Source of the DNA: Pisolithus tinctorius
Taxonomy: Eukaryota; Basidiomycota; Agaricomycetes; Boletales; Pisolithaceae
Reading direction: 5' to 3'
Assembly: GCA_024663395.1 (NCBI GenBank)
Contig: JANFAH010000004.1
Span: 2,728,001-2,792,000, forward strand
Length of the DNA: 64,000 nt
How positions within the stretch are numbered: the first letter of the stretch is position 1; the number at the start of each line of letters is the position of its first letter. A program made the position numbers and the translations under genes. Shown here piece by piece: positions 1 to 10,468 of this stretch. The notes beneath the pieces are model-generated. The model made no database searches, was not told where the DNA came from, and saw only the letters and a list, made by a program, of their open reading frames with translations.

Positions 1-1829
1 GGATGTGGGAAAACGGTTTGGAGAGGTGGAGGTACCGGTGGCACGTTGCGCCGTACAGAGGTCTCTTGGGTGTCGTTTTCGGTGGATGGTGCAAGGGTTT
101 CGGCGTCGTGATGAGCAACGGTGGCTGAATCCGACGACTGCGTTGCGGACTGAGCAGATTGAACACCTGGCACCTGCTCTGAAGAGGAAGCCTTGACGGC
201 TTCCGTCGAAGGAGGGGGGACTGAAGACTCAGCCTGTGAGGATGCCTCGGCAAGGGGCGGCACTTCCTGTGGTGGGGTGCTTGCAAAAGATGCAGCAATG
301 GGTATCCTTGGAGGAGCAAGCTCTGGTCTCACTACAAATACGTCGTCGATAGGAGGATCCTCTACGGTCGTCAGAGATTCTGAAGGTGCAGATACTGCCT
401 CCTCCACTTTCTCCTTGACAGAACGTTGGGGTAGACGCACTACAAATGCCTTGTCACCATCCTCGGGGGGTGGTGCTTGGGAGGTTGACAAAGTCTCCTT
501 CGTCGACGTCCGCAATGCGTTCACAGGGCCACGGACGACCTGCGCCTCCGCACTCGAGAGCTTGACTCTGTATCCCGGACCAACGCCGGGTCGGGGTTTG
601 AGGTTGGAATCGATATAGAGGAATGAATCGTGCTGTTTCGTCCAAACGCGCTCAGGTTTCATAGCGTACCACGTCCTGTCGGGAGTCGACACCGGCGGAA
701 CGAGTAGAGGTCTTGTGGGTGACGAAGCGAACCCTCTGCCACGGACCATCCCGCGACGACCACGGAAAGGAAATGCACTCCTCCCACGAGGGCTGAAGCC
801 CCGTGTGGGACGTGCCTCTTGTTGTTGTTGCTGCTGCTGCTGCGCTTCGCGCTTCCTCTCCTCGCGTTTACTCATTTCCTCATATCCATCGTGTGTCCAG
901 GGTTGATCGACACGAGGTACCTCCGTAGTTGGCTTCTGAGCCTCCTGAGGGTCAGAATCTCTTTCTGCGGATCCGCGATGGCCTGAATCGGAACCGATGA
1001 AAGGGACCCCTCTGCCCCTGCCACCCACGAAGCCACGACCTCTGCCTTGCCAACGGCCTCTCCACCACCCGGAGAGACTACGCCAATTCTTGTCGAGTAA
1101 TCTATCGTCGTGTCCCCAGAAGTCACCCACCCTGGGCACAAACGATGGATCTGATTCCAGTCGTTGCTGATAAGCCTGACGAGCAGACTGACCAGGACGT
1201 CTGGATGATGCCCTCCGAGACGGTTGTCTAGAAGTGGACGGAGATGGTTGGCTGTCTGTGGGGAGGTCTTCCGGCTCGGGTTCTGTCTGAGGCGGAGAAG
1301 GCTGTGTGGGTACAGGCCGATCCACATTTGGCGCCGATGCCGCACGTTTAACCAGTGGGCGCTTGGACGACCTTGATGTTCGTAGTGAGGGTGCCGCGCC
1401 ACCGCGATGCAGGTGGTCGATGTCGAATGTCGATAGGTCTGCGAACTCGACTACGGGCAGATCGGAGGGGCCGTTAGTGGCCTCCTCTGCGACCATTTCT
1501 GACCAGTTTCCCCCTTCGAACAAAGGACCGTCCTGGCTCTGAGAAGTGGCAGCGTTTGTAAGAGATTTGACGTCAGCGGAACTTTGAGTGGTGTTTGGAG
1601 TGAGTGCCCGCGAATGTGGGCCGTTGGAGACCTCTTCCGAGGCGGGTTCTGTATCAGAATCTGTGGCAGATCCCACAGACGAGTGGTCGTCGTCGTCAGA
1701 CTCTGAGTCTGTTCCTACCTCACGCACGATCTCGTCGTCGCTGTCAAAACCATCCTTGCCACGGCCGCGACGCCTGACTGGCCTGGTTTTGCGTGATTTC
1801 GGGTTGGGGGCGGGAGGGGTACCTGGCAT
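1..1829 (-). CDS. Barentsz/CASC3 (MLN51)-like exon junction complex protein, 3' end outside window
   Basis: An uninterrupted minus-strand frame runs from the ATG at 1829 off the left edge (609 codons, no stop). The N-terminus is acidic and Ser-rich, with Asp/Glu runs near residues 29-60. At about residues 229-320 lies a Btz (SELOR) signature: FVPRVGDFWGHDDR, then a Trp/Arg-rich stretch (SGWWRGRWQGRGRG) and WTHDGYEEM. In the family this segment binds eIF4A3 and RNA in the exon junction complex, acting in mRNA localisation and nonsense-mediated decay. A Gln run (331-336) and RG-rich tracts follow, then a conserved-looking block TWYAMKPERVW. The rest is Pro/Ser/Thr-rich low complexity. It is divergent from the epoxide hydrolase with a short shared upstream region. 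The family call is inference from the motif; an intron further left cannot be excluded. Confidence 0.8.
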   Translation of the reverse strand, partial: MPGTPPAPNPKSRKTRPVRRRGRGKDGFDSDDEIVREVGTDSESDDDDHSSVGSATDSDTEPASEEVSNGPHSRALTPNTTQSSADVKSLTNAATSQSQDGPLFEGGNWSEMVAEEATNGPSDLPVVEFADLSTFDIDHLHRGGAAPSLRTSRSSKRPLVKRAASAPNVDRPVPTQPSPPQTEPEPEDLPTDSQPSPSTSRQPSRRASSRRPGQSARQAYQQRLESDPSFVPRVGDFWGHDDRLLDKNWRSLSGWWRGRWQGRGRGFVGGRGRGVPFIGSDSGHRGSAERDSDPQEAQKPTTEVPRVDQPWTHDGYEEMSKREERKREAQQQQQQQQEARPTRGFSPRGRSAFPFRGRRGMVRGRGFASSPTRPLLVPPVSTPDRTWYAMKPERVWTKQHDSFLYIDSNLKPRPGVGPGYRVKLSSAEAQVVRGPVNALRTSTKETLSTSQAPPPEDGDKAFVVRLPQRSVKEKVEEAVSAPSESLTTVEDPPIDDVFVVRPELAPPRIPIAASFASTPPQEVPPLAEASSQAESSVPPPSTEAVKASSSEQVPGVQSAQSATQSSDSATVAHHDAETLAPSTENDTQETSVRRNVPPVPPPLQTVFPH

Positions 1830-2173
1830 GCTAGTACTGTGGAGATGATGAGTGCCAGGTACAAAACGGCGGTCCAGCAGGCTCACAACGCACAGGAAAT
1901 ATATGACAATCGGGCGATCAGTAAAAAATTCGAAAAGATGGTAGCCAACGGATATCCGAGCGTCTGCGTCGATACGATTGGTTAGATTTCGGCGTTGAGA
2001 GACCAGAAAGTCCACTTTTTGTGTCAGCGACTGCGCTGTTGAGCAACCTCACCGCTGCCCAAGGCAAAGGGGTGACTGAGGTAGTCGGAGTATGCCGACT
2101 TTCAATCTCCGACGCGGTGCCGTATATGTCGGAGTCAAGATGCGCGGGCGGCAATAGCAATATCAAAAGTATC
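1830..2173. promoter_or_regulatory. Shared divergent upstream region
   Basis: About 340 bp separate the start of the Btz-domain gene (minus) from the epoxide hydrolase start (plus). The two genes must share or abut promoters here. I see no clear TATA box. An in-frame ATG at 2021 could extend the hydrolase by 51 residues, but the 2174 ATG gives the usual family start. Confidence 0.4.
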
Positions 2174-3480
2174 ATGGATCCAGACCAGTTCAATCACTGC
2201 CAGGCTCGTCTGTCGACTGGCAGGACGTATCACTATGTAGACGAGAAACCAGCCAACGACAACGATGAGACTGTGACGCTCTTGTGCATCCATGGATTCC
2301 CAGATTTATGGTATACTTAATACGGGTGAGGATCCAGGTATGTGCTGACTCGCTGCAGGTATGGCTGGCGCCATCAGATAAAGCCATGGGTCGAGCACGG
2401 CTATCGAGTCGTCGTGCCAGACATGCTGGGGTACGGTAAGACAGACATGCCCACAGAGACTTCCGTCTATTCTACAAAGAATCTCTCCAACGATCTCGCT
2501 GCACTCTTGGACCATATCGGCGTTCAGAAGGCAGTGCGTGCGTCTCCCTCGTCCGACCAAATCATCACACTAGATACTTCATATTAGGTCGTCGTAGGAC
2601 ACGATTGGGGCGCGTTCATCGCGAGCAGATTCGCACTCTGGCACCCCGATAGGTTGCTCGCTCTTGCCATGTACGTCACTCCACCGCATTTTGATGGAAG
2701 TTTTGACTCAACTCCGCGCAGCTTGTCTGTTCCATATGCACCGCCTATGAAGCAGTACTACTCGCTTGAGCAGATTGTGCAGTACTTCCCGTCATTTGGC
2801 TACCAACTCTATTTTGCATCCGAAGAATCCGCGGCTGAGATAGATGCCCACGTATGCGTTATTCTCGATATTCGGTGTTATACCACGGCTGACTTCTACA
2901 AGCTTCCCACTCTCTTCTATGATCTTTACAGAGCCCCAGACACCAGAATTAAAACCATGCTGCAAGTCGGTCGAATGCGCGAAGTCCTGTTGAGCGCACC
3001 TGTCACCGAAGGTTGCATCTTGAACGAAAAGGCAAGGCAGGCATCAACTTCTCTTATTGGCTGATGGTCTGAGTTTGGCCAGGAAATTGCTTATTACGTC
3101 TCGAACTACGAGAGAGGCATGATTGGACCGTTGTCCTATTATCGCACGACTCAAATTCGATTCGAAGAGGAGCTTGGTGAGCGATTAACGATAAATCAAA
3201 AATCTTCGTAACCCACCTTTTTGCTCAAGCTGCATCCCTTCCGTCCAAGCCCCGCCTTACAATGCCAGTCATCTTTATAGGTGGGAAAGAGGACAAAACT
3301 AGTAATCTTGCGGCCATCGAAGCGCATAGGGCGTTGATAGACAAGTTCACCGTGGTCGTGTTGGAAGGCAAAGGTCATTGGTTGATGTTGGAGGCCCCAG
3401 AGACCGTTACGAATGAAATATTGTCGTGGTTGAATGGTCTAGGTATAGTCCCTGGTACTCAGCAGCGACTCCATCTGTGA
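2174..3480 (+). CDS. Soluble epoxide hydrolase (alpha/beta hydrolase fold)
   Basis: Seven exons join in frame: 2174-2310, 2359-2533, 2588-2670, 2722-2851, 2903-3031, 3083-3176, 3230-3480, giving 332 residues, usual for the family. Visible motifs: HGFPDLWYGW (oxyanion-hole HGxP), GHDWG with the nucleophilic Asp, SYYRTT carrying a lid Tyr, the acid Asp in GGKEDK, and the catalytic His in GKGHWLMLEAP. The enzyme should open epoxides to vicinal diols through an alkyl-enzyme ester; no signal peptide, so probably cytosolic or peroxisomal. Introns are 48-54 bp with GT-AG ends, except that 3032-3082 starts GCAAG and ends CAG, a GC-AG intron; without it the frame would stop at a TGA inside. Substrate cannot be told. 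Confidence 0.88.
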
Positions 3481-4495
3481 GGGGCTGCTGCCAACAGAAA
3501 TACGAAGTAATAGGTGAGAAGTTCTTCCGATAAGCGGACGATGTATTATTACAGAGGTTAGGATGAGAAGTATGTTGTACACGATTGGCTTGCTGCTATC
3601 TAAGTGCCATCGACTTTATTATTTTCAGACTTGCGTGCCCTGATGTAGATACGCCATTCATATCATCTCTTTCCGTCATCGCCGGAGACACGAGCCTATC
3701 ATCCATGACATTAGCTGAATCTTAAGTGATAAGAGACCTAAGATTACTCACTCGTACTTGAAGGCACAGCAAGGAACTTGCACACAATTTAAATGTAGAG
3801 GGTACGAGTTAGCTGTCAATCAGTTTCGTTCCTGACAAGTGCTTGTTGTGCTTGGTCCTCTTTTTCCATAGAACTCGCAATCGTGCTTGCATCCGGTGCG
3901 TTCCAAGCTCGAGATTCTGCGAGAACTGCAGTGTGCGAGCCACCTAGTCGCCATTTTGTATGCACGGGCTGACATCATCATCAGGAGGCTCCTACCAGCA
4001 GACGATGGAGCGTGGCGCCCCGTGTGCCACCAGAAAGGACCATTCATCCTGCCATCCGATTACACGACATGGGGTTTACGCCGAACTGACATAGCGAGAA
4101 TGCCCCAAAACTCCAAAACTGACCCTCGTAGGGGTGCCTATGGCGTCTGCATTTGAATTCCTCTGATTCAGCCAGCAGGTCCAGAAATGCGAAGAGCATG
4201 ACGCATTGAGATGGATTAGTCCATTTTCGCCGAACGCTCAGCGACTCCTGCGCCAGACATCCTCGGATCTCCGACATTGCAGTGGTCAACAAGCGTTCAT
4301 CGATCATCGATCACGTCAATCATCGCTGGCACGCGTTATGGAGTGACGGGTGGTGCATACTGAATGTCCACGGGACGGCGTTTCCCAGGCATCCCAAGTT
4401 ATCATTACCTTTATTGTTCGGGTCCCTGTGTCTTCACTTTCGTTCATATACCCCTTGTCCCCGGGGCACGGCTGGGCTTCAGCCAGCTTGCTAAC
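3481..4495. other. Intergenic stretch without recognised gene
   Basis: Both strands show only short open frames without recognisable motifs or credible splice chains. It presumably holds the 3' region of the epoxide hydrolase and the promoter of the next gene. Confidence 0.4.
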
Positions 4496-5827
4496 ATGCC
4501 CTTCATCCCTCAGGCTGCTACTGCTCTTGCTCGCCGTTCGGTGCTGTTCAACGCACCACTGGGCAAAGCCCGTTTCACCTTGGACACATCGGGTGTTGCT
4601 GGTGTTTTCGGAGGCGAGGAGGCAGTCTCTGCTATGGCCACCGTACATGTCTACGAACACAGGAAATGGTTGGGGTGGTACAATGGTCCCGGCTCGTATG
4701 AGATTGCCCAGCGTTATGGCAGACTCGCCAAGTCAAGATTCTTTGACGGTCTCTTCCCAGGTGTTCATGCGGACCCCGCCTCGCTCTTCGACTTGGATGG
4801 CCGGGTAGGTCCGAAATTCAGAGCTGCACATTCCGGAACTGTCATCGACGAGTCAAGTCATTTGGCGGACTTGTTGATGAAGGAATGCTCAGATATGCCT
4901 CTCACGAAGGTGCAGGGCAGGAAGACGGGACCCATTGGCGTCACTATTGTTGAACTTCATCATACCCCTAACCATGAAGAATATCCGGCTCAATTCCGCA
5001 CTCTTGCACCTGTTTACGCCAGTGTGCCCATCCTGGTCAGTTTCATCACATGTGTTGCGTGCCTTCTGGTTAGCGATTGGTTCTCCTTTTCCATGATCCT
5101 GCTCGGCATCATCGTCAGCGGCATATCTTGTCTTGTGATCGGCTCCGGGACGTTTCTCTTCACACACCCTGAACCTGCAGAAGGATCGCCTCGCGGAGAT
5201 GGTATCCTCTGCTCCGACCAGGAAATTGTTATTTTGAGGGGAGAGGAGGCTGCAGTGAACTCGGTCACTCGTGGCAGGTTCTCTATCCGATTCGACAGCG
5301 AACCTCAATACGAGAACATTGGGTGGTGTTCCGTTTTGCTGATGGTTCAATTCATCGCGCAATTGCTTCTCATTCCTCAGGGCACTCTCTTCGGCCAAAT
5401 GATGTTCGTCACATCCCTCGCTGTCTCGTGGGCGTACAACCTCTGGCTGTCCGCATTTGATAAGGACCAGATCCAGAGAGATATCCTCATGAAGAACGTT
5501 CTTCGCAATCCGCAGCTCACAAAATACGAACTCGGCACCCGTACCAGCATGGTGGTGTTTGTTCTTCTTATTTTGCAGGCGGAAGAGGCGGACAAGATCA
5601 TGAATTCTCTCCTGCCTAATGACACCAAGGCATGGAGGAAGTGGAAGGGTGCCATCATCAGTCGAATCCAAAGCGCAAAAGACTTCGACTTCGACCCGGC
5701 TGACTGGGACGATGAAAACTTCACTGATGGAGACAGAAAACTGTTAAACGCTCTCTTTCAAGATGCACGGGATGCCTATGAAGGCTTCAAGAAGTACCAC
5801 AGGGCGCCAGATCACAAAAGCTTATGA
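4496..5827 (+). CDS. Four-TM membrane protein of unknown function
   Basis: Single open exon of 443 residues from the ATG at 4496; the same frame stays open to an ATG at 4364, which would add 44 residues. Residues 1-170 are soluble-looking (VHVYEHRKWLGWYNGPGSYEIA). Two hydrophobic helices follow at about 174-194 and 197-222, then a charged segment (225-273), two more helices at about 277-294 and 298-320, and a charged C-terminus with FDFDPADWDDENF. A hydrophobic stretch near 350-360 is probably buried rather than spanning. I recognise no catalytic motif. Length, lack of frame breaks and coherent hydropathy argue for a real gene, probably basidiomycete-restricted. No function assigned. Confidence 0.75.
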   Translation: MPFIPQAATALARRSVLFNAPLGKARFTLDTSGVAGVFGGEEAVSAMATVHVYEHRKWLGWYNGPGSYEIAQRYGRLAKSRFFDGLFPGVHADPASLFDLDGRVGPKFRAAHSGTVIDESSHLADLLMKECSDMPLTKVQGRKTGPIGVTIVELHHTPNHEEYPAQFRTLAPVYASVPILVSFITCVACLLVSDWFSFSMILLGIIVSGISCLVIGSGTFLFTHPEPAEGSPRGDGILCSDQEIVILRGEEAAVNSVTRGRFSIRFDSEPQYENIGWCSVLLMVQFIAQLLLIPQGTLFGQMMFVTSLAVSWAYNLWLSAFDKDQIQRDILMKNVLRNPQLTKYELGTRTSMVVFVLLILQAEEADKIMNSLLPNDTKAWRKWKGAIISRIQSAKDFDFDPADWDDENFTDGDRKLLNALFQDARDAYEGFKKYHRAPDHKSL

Positions 5828-6322
5828 ACTTGATGACCCTCTGTATACCTCAATACCTCGTACGCTGTGCCATTTTACTACCTTGATTTGATTGACTGAT
5901 ACGGCTAGCACACATGTTTAAAATTCATTATATACCGCAAGGTCTTGTACACGCATCGTACATAACTGTTCTTGTATCTAGCAGTCTGTGCCCAATCGAA
6001 GGGAGCATATGATGTATTGTTACAGAGGTTATGAAATCTTGCTGCCTTTTAACAGACTAGAATCTCCTTTCGGGTGAACCTTAATTGCAAACACTGCAAC
6101 GGGATCCCCGGAGTTGTTCCGAGACAAGCGCCCGCTGTTGCTATCCCAGGTCTCCTGAGCGCCTGTTATGTCCCCACACTTGTGCTGTGTGCGTGAGCAT
6201 GATTCTCTGGTGAAAGTCGTTCTTTGTATAAGGCAAAGTCATGCCGAGTTTCCTCCCTGTCTTTGAGTACCTGCCAAATTCACTATCAAAAGCGCTATCG
6301 AATTATAACAGTGCGGGACCGA

Positions 6323-6384
6323 TAGGTCACAACAAGAACGACACCATGGACCCACTCTTGTGGTGCCGTTCTTGTTGTGACCTA
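6323..6384. repeat. Short near-perfect inverted repeat (hairpin)
   Basis: Arms at 6323-6345 and 6362-6384 (23 bp each) pair with one mismatch around a 16-bp spacer; each arm contains GGTCACAACAAGAACG or its complement. It lies in a gene-poor 1-kb stretch (5828-6913) in which I see no gene. It could be a MITE remnant or a transcribed hairpin. Confidence 0.7.
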
Positions 6385-6913
6385 ACAGTTTCCCTTTCAT
6401 CCCTGGATGTTTTAAAACATCCACGCCTTCGTAACACCGTGTCGGATTCGAATGTTGCACAGGCGCTGATCGCCTTGATCATTTTTAGCACAATTTCGTC
6501 GCCCTATGACAGGATATGACCTGGCCTGAGAACAGAAACACTCGACTTGCGTTAGTCTGCCGTCGTCTATTTTGATCGAAACGAAGTGTAGCGGTACGGG
6601 GAATGTCCAATGGGCATTAGCAGAGGGCCAGAACATTACTTCTGGCGTCCCCGGTGGTGTTGGCCCCGTCACTAGAGTTCTTGCTTATTTCCTTATATAT
6701 CGTCATATCGTCCCCGGTGGTAACAAAGTCCAGCGGACGTCAGCGTAACCCCAACTTATTGATTATCATGGACTGGGTGTGTGAAAGACAGACGCATAGT
6801 AAATCGTATGAAGCAGGAACTTCAAGCCAATATCTGCGGGACGTAGGATGCAATTATGAGTATCGGAATACGTGGTCCCACGTTTGTGAGTGGTTTCTGG
6901 AGATCATCAACGA

Positions 6914-8269
6914 TCAGGATGATGTGGATGCCGCCGAAGCCCCACTCCGTCTAACCAGTGTTTGGTTGACAAGGTCTCTGAGCAGCTCGACCTCGTCTAT
7001 GGCCTTTCTAGGTGCCTTTCCTTGGACGATAGACAGGATCGTGTCATTGGAAACGATGTATACTGGTCTGTCAGGTAAGTTGGCGTTTTCGAGGTTCGAC
7101 TTGATGTTCTCCCGGGTCTCATCGATAAAATGCTGCCGCGCCTCCCTGTAAAGTCTGTCGTGCGACCCGAGATCACCATCTTCATCATCGCTATCGTGCC
7201 CCATCTCCCTCATCACATTCCTGATGTGCTGGTCTGCCTTGGACCGCACTATGAAGGCGGGAATATTGAACCGCGCGCAGTTGCTGAGAATAGCAACATC
7301 CGTCATCGTAAAGCGGTTGTCGAAGAGGACAATGATGCAATCGAAGACGTAGAGGCCTTGGGCATTGAAATACTGCCAGTCGGGAATTTTGATCGTTCCT
7401 GCACCTGGGATATCGTACCAAACAAGCGGGTATTGAGGATTAGGGTCTGGGTATCTGTCGAAGACGCGAGTGGTCTCGGTGACACCGGTGGCAGCAGCAC
7501 CAGCTTCCCTGTTGCGCAAACCACGAAATGCGTTGATCAGGGAAGACTTGCCGCTCCCTGCGACGCCGGCAACGGCGAAATGAAAGAATCCCTCTTTATA
7601 CTGTACCCGCCTTTTTGCGGCTTCCAGCTCTGCTACAGTCGGTGTGACGACAGGCTGTATACCCTCTTTCCACCGTTTCTCTATTTCCTCCTTTGCAGAC
7701 ATGGCTTGCTTCACTTCTTCCTTGGCTGTCTTGGCTGCTTTTTCTGCCTCAGCTCGAGCAGCATCCGCTTTTTGACGCTCTTCTTTGGCTATCTTTTTCG
7801 CTCTCTTCGCTTCCTCCTTTGCAGCCTCTTCTGCTTTTCTTGCCTGCTCTTGCATTTCTCTGGCTCGTTCCCGTTCTTGTGCTGCCTGCTCAGCGAGCCT
7901 CGCTGCATCCGCTCGTGCCTCCCGTACAGCGGCCTCAGCCTCTAATCTCGCCTTCGTCGCTGCTTTCTCCGCCTCCACCATCTCCGTCATCATTCTATGC
8001 GCTTCCTCGCGCGCCTTCCTTGAGGCTTCCTCCAATGCTTCTAGACGCTCCCTTGCATGTCGACGTTCTTCCTGCGCTTCATCGCGGATACGCTGCGCCA
8101 GTTCTCTGGCCTCTTTGGCTCTCTGTAGTGCATCCTTTAAGGCTTCTTCTTCGTGTGGACGGTTCCCTATCGCCACCATCGTCGGGTTGGGAGCTGGGCG
8201 TCGAAACGCGGCTATCAAGGTAGCAGCTGTGGCTCCCAGTACAGGCAGCACTGACATAGCAGGACCCAT
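6914..8269 (-). CDS. IRG-like P-loop GTPase with long coiled coil (copy 1)
   Basis: Single exon, 451 residues. Residues 5-23 form a short hydrophobic stretch (SVLPVLGATAATLIAAF) that may anchor or insert in a membrane. About 40-200 is an Ala/Glu/Arg-rich coiled coil. The G domain follows: P-loop GVAGSGKS (235-242), ATGVTETT in switch I position, WYDIPGAG with G3 DIPG (286-289), and SKAD (343-346) at the G4 position. P-loop, DxPG and TGV-TT spacing resemble immunity-related (IRG) and other dynamin-like GTPases; the fungal role is unknown. An acidic loop (DSDDEDGD, 359-366) sits before the C-terminal helices. It is closely similar to the gene at 13910-15193, and a broken copy lies upstream at 9047-9665. 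Confidence 0.85.
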   Translation of the reverse strand: MGPAMSVLPVLGATAATLIAAFRRPAPNPTMVAIGNRPHEEEALKDALQRAKEARELAQRIRDEAQEERRHARERLEALEEASRKAREEAHRMMTEMVEAEKAATKARLEAEAAVREARADAARLAEQAAQERERAREMQEQARKAEEAAKEEAKRAKKIAKEERQKADAARAEAEKAAKTAKEEVKQAMSAKEEIEKRWKEGIQPVVTPTVAELEAAKRRVQYKEGFFHFAVAGVAGSGKSSLINAFRGLRNREAGAAATGVTETTRVFDRYPDPNPQYPLVWYDIPGAGTIKIPDWQYFNAQGLYVFDCIIVLFDNRFTMTDVAILSNCARFNIPAFIVRSKADQHIRNVMREMGHDSDDEDGDLGSHDRLYREARQHFIDETRENIKSNLENANLPDRPVYIVSNDTILSIVQGKAPRKAIDEVELLRDLVNQTLVRRSGASAASTSS

Positions 8270-9046
8270 TGCTTCTATCCTTGTCGTTCCAAGAGTGAAG
8301 GATACAATGACGATAAGTGGGAAAGTATATGGGCGTACGCGGCAAGAGGTACTGAAGTCGCAGGCGCAGTATACGGTCTTTAAGGTACTGTGCGAAGTGG
8401 CTTGGGACGAGCACTATTGGGCTTCTTAGGGCAAGGGTTGTACAGCTATCTCTTGTGGGCAGGAAATGTCGATATATCTAATAGAAAGTGCTCATTAGAA
8501 CCATGAGGCTATCCTGTGATATCCCTATCGTGATGAAGTACTCGTGATTCACCTAGATAAGCCAACCGATGATCACGAAGTGCTCGCATTTGGGTATCAT
8601 CCAGGAATGGAGTTGGTAGGTCCCCCAAATAACCTAGTGTTAACGTCAGTCTTGGCAATGGGAAAACGCTGCAGGAAGCAAGGCTGCGACGGCGAAAAGT
8701 GACGGAGGTCCAGAAGAGTTGACCACAGCATGTGTGACGCATGTACTGCTATGCCCAGATCTCCTGTTTTAGTGAAGGACGATGGTCACATGTCAACAGG
8801 ATCTTGCTGTGATTACCCTCAGTCTTACGAGCGTAACTCCACCGTGGTGGTGCAACTCTAACGTGAATGTCAAAGTAAAATTTGCTCGGGCCTACCTGAA
8901 ACTATTGCTCGGAATTCCCGGAACTTGGACCTACGTTGTTATGTAAACTTCCTTTTTCGCTCCCTTCTCTGACGCCGTGGTATATTCGGGATAACTCCTA
9001 TACCGAATTTCTTCGGACGTTACGCGTTAACTTCAGTGTTTGCCAT

Positions 9047-9665
9047 CTAACACACGGTGAGCGGACTTGGAACGCTGAGCATAAGATAACACAGGCATAC
9101 GGAATGGAACTGGACATGGCGACCAACGAAGCATTCAGGGAAGAGGAGGAAGTACGTACTCGAAAGGCGATGAAGAGGTACGAGGCCTTTACTTGGTATA
9201 CTATTGACCGGGTGCGATCGAAACAATTCCTGAATCTCCCTAGCTCGTTTGCACACCTGTGTTGCCTGTTCAGCGGGCCTCGTGGCATCTGCTCGCATTG
9301 CTTGTACAGCAGCTTCTGCCTCTACTCTGGCCCTCGTCGCCGCTCTCTCCGCATCTTCCATCTCCATCGTCATTCTATGTACCTCTCCACGAACCCTCCT
9401 TGAAGCGTCCTCCACTGGCTCCAGATGCTCCCTTGCGTGATTGCATTCGTCCTGTACTTCTTAGCGGATATGTTCCGCCAGTTCGTTGGCTTCCTGAGCT
9501 CTTCGTCGTGCCTCCCTTATGGCAACCTCCTCTTGTGGACGGTTTTTGATCGCTACTACGGTGAGAGTTGGGGGCCGGGCGTACAAATACAGTTATCATT
9601 GCTGGAGCTGCAGTTCCGCATGTAGCCAGAACTGATATGGCGGCACCCCTTGCACGGACTGCCAT
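9047..9665 (-). pseudogene. Broken third copy of the IRG-like GTPase gene (N-terminal coiled coil only)
   Basis: Minus-strand translation recovers the N-terminal half of copy 1: a hydrophobic start (AAISVLATCGTAAPAMIT), the VRPAPN block, then, after a frame change, NRPQEEVAIREARRRAQE and EDASRRVRGEVHRMTMEMEDAERAAT in pieces. There is a frameshift near the PAPN block and an in-frame TAA where copy 1 reads IRDEAQ. Homology ends near RAREIQE; no P-loop or G domain follows. The upstream flank also resembles that of copy 1 (similar sequence near 8292-8340 and 9665-9700), so the copy arose as a local duplication including promoter, then lost its GTPase domain. Confidence 0.8.
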
Positions 9666-9699
9666 TTCGAGGGTAAAGGATACGTTCAGCGGGAAAGTG

Positions 9700-10468
9700 T
9701 GTCACAAGTGACCGCACGAAGCGGCTTATGGTATCCTTTTGTCTTGTATCGCGCTAGTCAGCTTTCTTCCTGTAGATAGACACGAGCAACCCTAATCACT
9801 CTTCACACGAGGTCATGAGGTCGTCTCTAGCATGTCTTCCCGATTGCATATCGTGACTTGCCAGCCTTGCTGTGTCGTTCGAAAACCTGCCAAGTTTTCC
9901 GATCAAAACAGCCTACCACCCGCCAGAAGCCGGCAGAACTGCCTTTGATTTCGGATCGTATCCTCAGATCTTCTACCGCACGAGAAATCAAAGGTGGGGC
10001 CGAGGTGGCTCAAATCCTCTAGGCATCCAACCATTGTGAAGTATACGGACGTCCGACAGAAACGCAGACGTTGCCAGCGGCAATGGAGAAGTATAGTGTT
10101 TCAGCTCGGTTGATCACGCCTGTCGACTTTTCGGTAGGCGGAACACAGGGAAAATACAACAAGTTGAACAAAGTTTGTAGGGGACAACCATGCAACAGCG
10201 TGCAAGGTTTCAGGTGGCCAAGAAAAATCTTTCAATTCGAAGCTGGGAAAACTAGCTCAGCGCTTGATCAGGGCGATTATAGTAACCCTTTCGGTAGCCC
10301 TAGAAGGCAGGAAGACTGCGAAGTGCAAGGGCAACCTTATATGCCTGCCTTTCCCTAGAGAAGGCCGTCAGGCATGTATGGAGGTGGTATTTCACATTAC
10401 ATGACACGACATGGCTCCATCTTTTGGCGAAAAGACTGAGTGGCGGATGTAGGATGAAATCACCAGTA
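9700..10468. other. Intergenic stretch without recognised gene
   Basis: Only short frames without motifs. It lies between the broken GTPase copy and the 3' end of the DUF6534-type gene. Confidence 0.35.

Noticed and set aside
872..1402. 176-codon minus-strand frame in the first kilobase and a half
   Set aside because: Another minus-strand frame is open for over 600 codons and encodes the Btz motif; this one is out of phase with it.
4044..4307. Small frames between the epoxide hydrolase and the four-TM gene
   Set aside because: No motifs, no splice chain, short; treated as non-coding.
4889..5671. 260-codon minus-strand open frame
   Set aside because: Shadow of the four-TM protein gene, without motifs of its own.
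7130..8429. Plus-strand frames of 165-271 codons over GTPase copy 1
   Set aside because: Cys/Ser/Leu-rich reverse images of the Glu/Ala/Arg coiled coil; the minus strand carries a P-loop GTPase.
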